5,008 bases of DNA from 2-02-FULL-62-17 sp046153355. GTDB taxonomy: Bacteria; Pseudomonadota; Gammaproteobacteria; Burkholderiales; SG8-39. The notes below the pieces were generated by a model that saw only the letters and a list, made by a program, of their open reading frames with translations, did no database searches and was not told where the DNA came from. The stretch covers positions 1-5,008 of the forward strand of contig JBJXEY010000171.1 of the NCBI GenBank assembly GCA_046153355.1, written 5' to 3'. The translations under genes were made by a program, and so were the position numbers. Below, piece after piece: positions 3,991 to 5,008 of this stretch. Position 1 is the first letter of the stretch; the number at the start of each line of letters is the position of its first letter.

Positions 3991-4851
3991 CGCATTGGGA
4001 GGTTGGCGAAGTTGCGCCCGATTGTCTCGGTCAGTGAACGAGCGAACCACCGAGGTAGCGGTGTATTGAGCTATGCCATAAGTTGCCCAAAGTGCAGTAT
4101 GTGGAAGGTCTGCACCGGTGTATCGTTCGTGAATGGCCGGAAATACGGCGAGGTCACTTTCGATTTTCAGAATGTCATGACTTGGCGCAATGCGGCGACA
4201 TTCCTTCACCAGGTCGTTGAGCCGATGATTAAACGCCTTGACTTCTGCTTCAGATAACCCCGCTTTTTGAACAAGGAATGCCTTCAGGTACATCTCGACA
4301 GCCATTCGTGCAGACATCGCTGACTTTGGATTGGGACGATGTTCAAGGAGTTGAGAAATCGAGGCTTTGAGTTCCCTATCGGCATTTATTAAGAGCGACA
4401 TTCCGAATGAACTAAAGCCACTGGTCTTATGGATGTCACTAAAGCCGTAACCGTAGTCAAGGCAGTCCACCCAGAAAAGGGCGTAACTCCATGCGTCTTT
4501 TGGTACAGACATTAGCTCCTGCTTTAAGTTTACGGACATTCCGCGGAGGCAGTCAGGGGCCTCAAGTTTAAAGTGGCCATAGCCGACAGGAATATCAACC
4601 GCCCAAAAACATGCGTCATAATAAAACACACCTGTGAACAACGATCCAATGTGGTGCGACTCAGGTTTCGTATTTGAATAGAACCACTCAAATATTGCTT
4701 TGGCGGGAGCGGAATCGAACATCAACGCTAGCACCCCGAAATCTTTGCAATACCTGTCAAGAGCAAGAAATGGACGTCGACGTACTTCGATGTTTTGCTC
4801 CCGGAATTCTCGGTTGACTTGCTGAAACCATTCTTCGGGTGGAATTGTCAT
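3985..4851 (-). CDS. Uncharacterised cassette protein with HEPN-like C-terminal region
   Basis: This 288-residue soluble protein has no signal peptide or membrane segment, and I do not recognise a named family for the whole chain. The C-terminal part (about residues 150-275) is helical and resembles HEPN domains. SARMAVEMYLKAFLVQKAGL (180-199) fits the first helix pair, FNHRLNDLVKECRRI follows, and LWATYGIAQYTATSVVR looks like the final helix. The RNase motif R-x4-6-H of toxic HEPN proteins is not evident; RYTGADLPH has seven residues between Arg and His. A nuclease role is therefore unsupported. The N-terminal half (1-150) is rich in aromatic residues (FEWFY, FYYDACFWAVD, YALFWVDCLDYGYGF). 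No partner gene accompanies it. The ATG at 4851 has no clear ribosome binding site and lies about 24 nt from the cassette edge, so expression probably depends on an integron promoter. Confidence 0.75.
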   Translation of the reverse strand: MTIPPEEWFQQVNREFREQNIEVRRRPFLALDRYCKDFGVLALMFDSAPAKAIFEWFYSNTKPESHHIGSLFTGVFYYDACFWAVDIPVGYGHFKLEAPDCLRGMSVNLKQELMSVPKDAWSYALFWVDCLDYGYGFSDIHKTSGFSSFGMSLLINADRELKASISQLLEHRPNPKSAMSARMAVEMYLKAFLVQKAGLSEAEVKAFNHRLNDLVKECRRIAPSHDILKIESDLAVFPAIHERYTGADLPHTALWATYGIAQYTATSVVRSFTDRDNRAQLRQPPNAL

Positions 4852-4895
4852 GTCGGATGCCGATCATGCGCTCTAGACAGAATGGCTAAACGAGT

Positions 4896-4925
4896 TTGAT
4901 AGGCGGCCCGCCTCCTGGGTATCGT
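4896..4925 (+). promoter_or_regulatory. Possible promoter of the plus-strand gene at 4997
   Basis: TTGATA (4896-4901) and TATCGT (4920-4925) are separated by 18 bases and point toward the gene at 4997. The spacer contains the palindrome 4901-4913. The -10 box is poor, so this is a candidate only. Confidence 0.3.
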
Positions 4926-4983
4926 GGATTACGTGCTCGCGCACGCAGCGCCACACGTTGAACGCGTTGGTATCAACCACATA

Positions 4984-4990
4984 AAGGAGG
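4984..4990 (+). promoter_or_regulatory. Ribosome binding site of the plus-strand gene
   Basis: AAAGGAGG ends at 4990, six bases before the ATG at 4997. This is a strong Shine-Dalgarno match and the main reason to accept a gene start this close to the window edge. Confidence 0.75.
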
Positions 4991-4996
4991 CAGGCC

Positions 4997-5008
4997 ATGG
5001 GTAAGTCT
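4997..5008 (+). CDS. intI: Start of a divergent gene, probably integron integrase intI (partial)
   Basis: Only four codons (M-G-K-S) lie inside the window, preceded by a strong ribosome binding site. The identity is inferred from context. In integrons intI is transcribed away from the cassettes and begins next to attI, and this gene starts about 120 nt from the first cassette on the opposite strand. The N-terminus is compatible with environmental IntI proteins but far too short to prove it. An unrelated flanking gene remains possible. Confidence 0.5.

Larger units (their letters stand above)
4871..4996 (-). other. Putative attI region between first cassette and integrase gene
   Basis: No gene fits here. 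The cassette 1 junction is best placed at 4871-4878, where the minus strand reads GTCTAGAG. From TAGAG onward it repeats the sequence at the other cassette end (TAGAGCGCAT at 3986-3995). An alternative core GTTTAGC lies at 4885-4891. Other signals are the palindrome AGGCGG-C-CCGCCT (4901-4913), the hairpin CGTGC-TCGC-GCACG (4932-4945), GTTGAAC (4957-4963, perfect GTTRRRY) and GTTG-GTAT-CAAC (4966-4977). Clustered inverted repeats and extra core-like sites are expected where IntI binds attI. No LexA box (CTGT-N8-ACAG) was found. Confidence 0.55.

Noticed and set aside
4896..4961. Cassette promoter Pc on the minus strand in attI
   Set aside because: TATCAA could serve as a -10 box, but no acceptable -35 box lies 16-18 bases upstream. 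Pc may lie inside the integrase gene beyond the window.
4885..4963. GCTAAAC and GTTGAAC spaced 79 bases apart, as in an attC
   Set aside because: The sequence between them forms separate small hairpins (4901-4913, 4932-4945) instead of one long imperfect stem, and no cassette gene ends there. An attI region explains it better.

Overview
This window reads as the attI-proximal end of an integron, probably a chromosomal array in a proteobacterium. The taxonomic guess is inference from the gene families and the attC style; nothing here names a species. All cassette genes lie on the minus strand, so the array runs right to left. The right edge holds the first four codons of a plus-strand gene behind a strong ribosome binding site (4997-5008). 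Its position and divergent orientation fit an integron integrase gene. Between it and the first cassette lies a presumed attI region rich in inverted repeats (4871-4996).

Cassette 1 (about 3920-4876) encodes a 288-residue protein with a HEPN-like C-terminal helical region and ends in a 75-nt attC. Cassette 2 (about 3313-3919, plus its attC remainder 1138-1223) encodes a BrnT toxin and BrnA antitoxin under their own promoter and palindromic operator. Cassette 3 (about 613-1141) encodes HicB and HicA. Cassette 4 (about 37-613) encodes a second, divergent BrnT with a non-BrnA partner. Bases 1-33 are the start of the next cassette. The attC sites of cassettes 2-4 are close relatives of about 90 nt; that of cassette 1 is different. 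Three toxin-antitoxin cassettes in a row fit the known role of such cassettes in stabilising large arrays.

The attC of cassette 2 is split by a plus-strand group II intron of the IIC-attC type (1224-3312, 2089 nt), which lies antisense to the cassette genes. Removing it in silico restores a 91-nt attC with a perfect GTTGGGC core. Domains V and VI fold well and place the branch A seven bases from the 3' end. The encoded maturase/reverse transcriptase (1803-3217) is broken in two places: an amber codon and a frameshift at the catalytic YADD motif.

The most unusual feature is a 27-nt hairpin-forming palindrome present in three clean copies and one decayed copy, all inside the intron. One clean copy lies in the ribozyme RNA. 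The other two lie in the reverse transcriptase gene, each exactly nine codons long and on codon boundaries. The amber codon sits inside one copy and differs from the parent repeat by one base. This looks like a small frame-preserving mobile or dispersed repeat that spread within a selfish intron.
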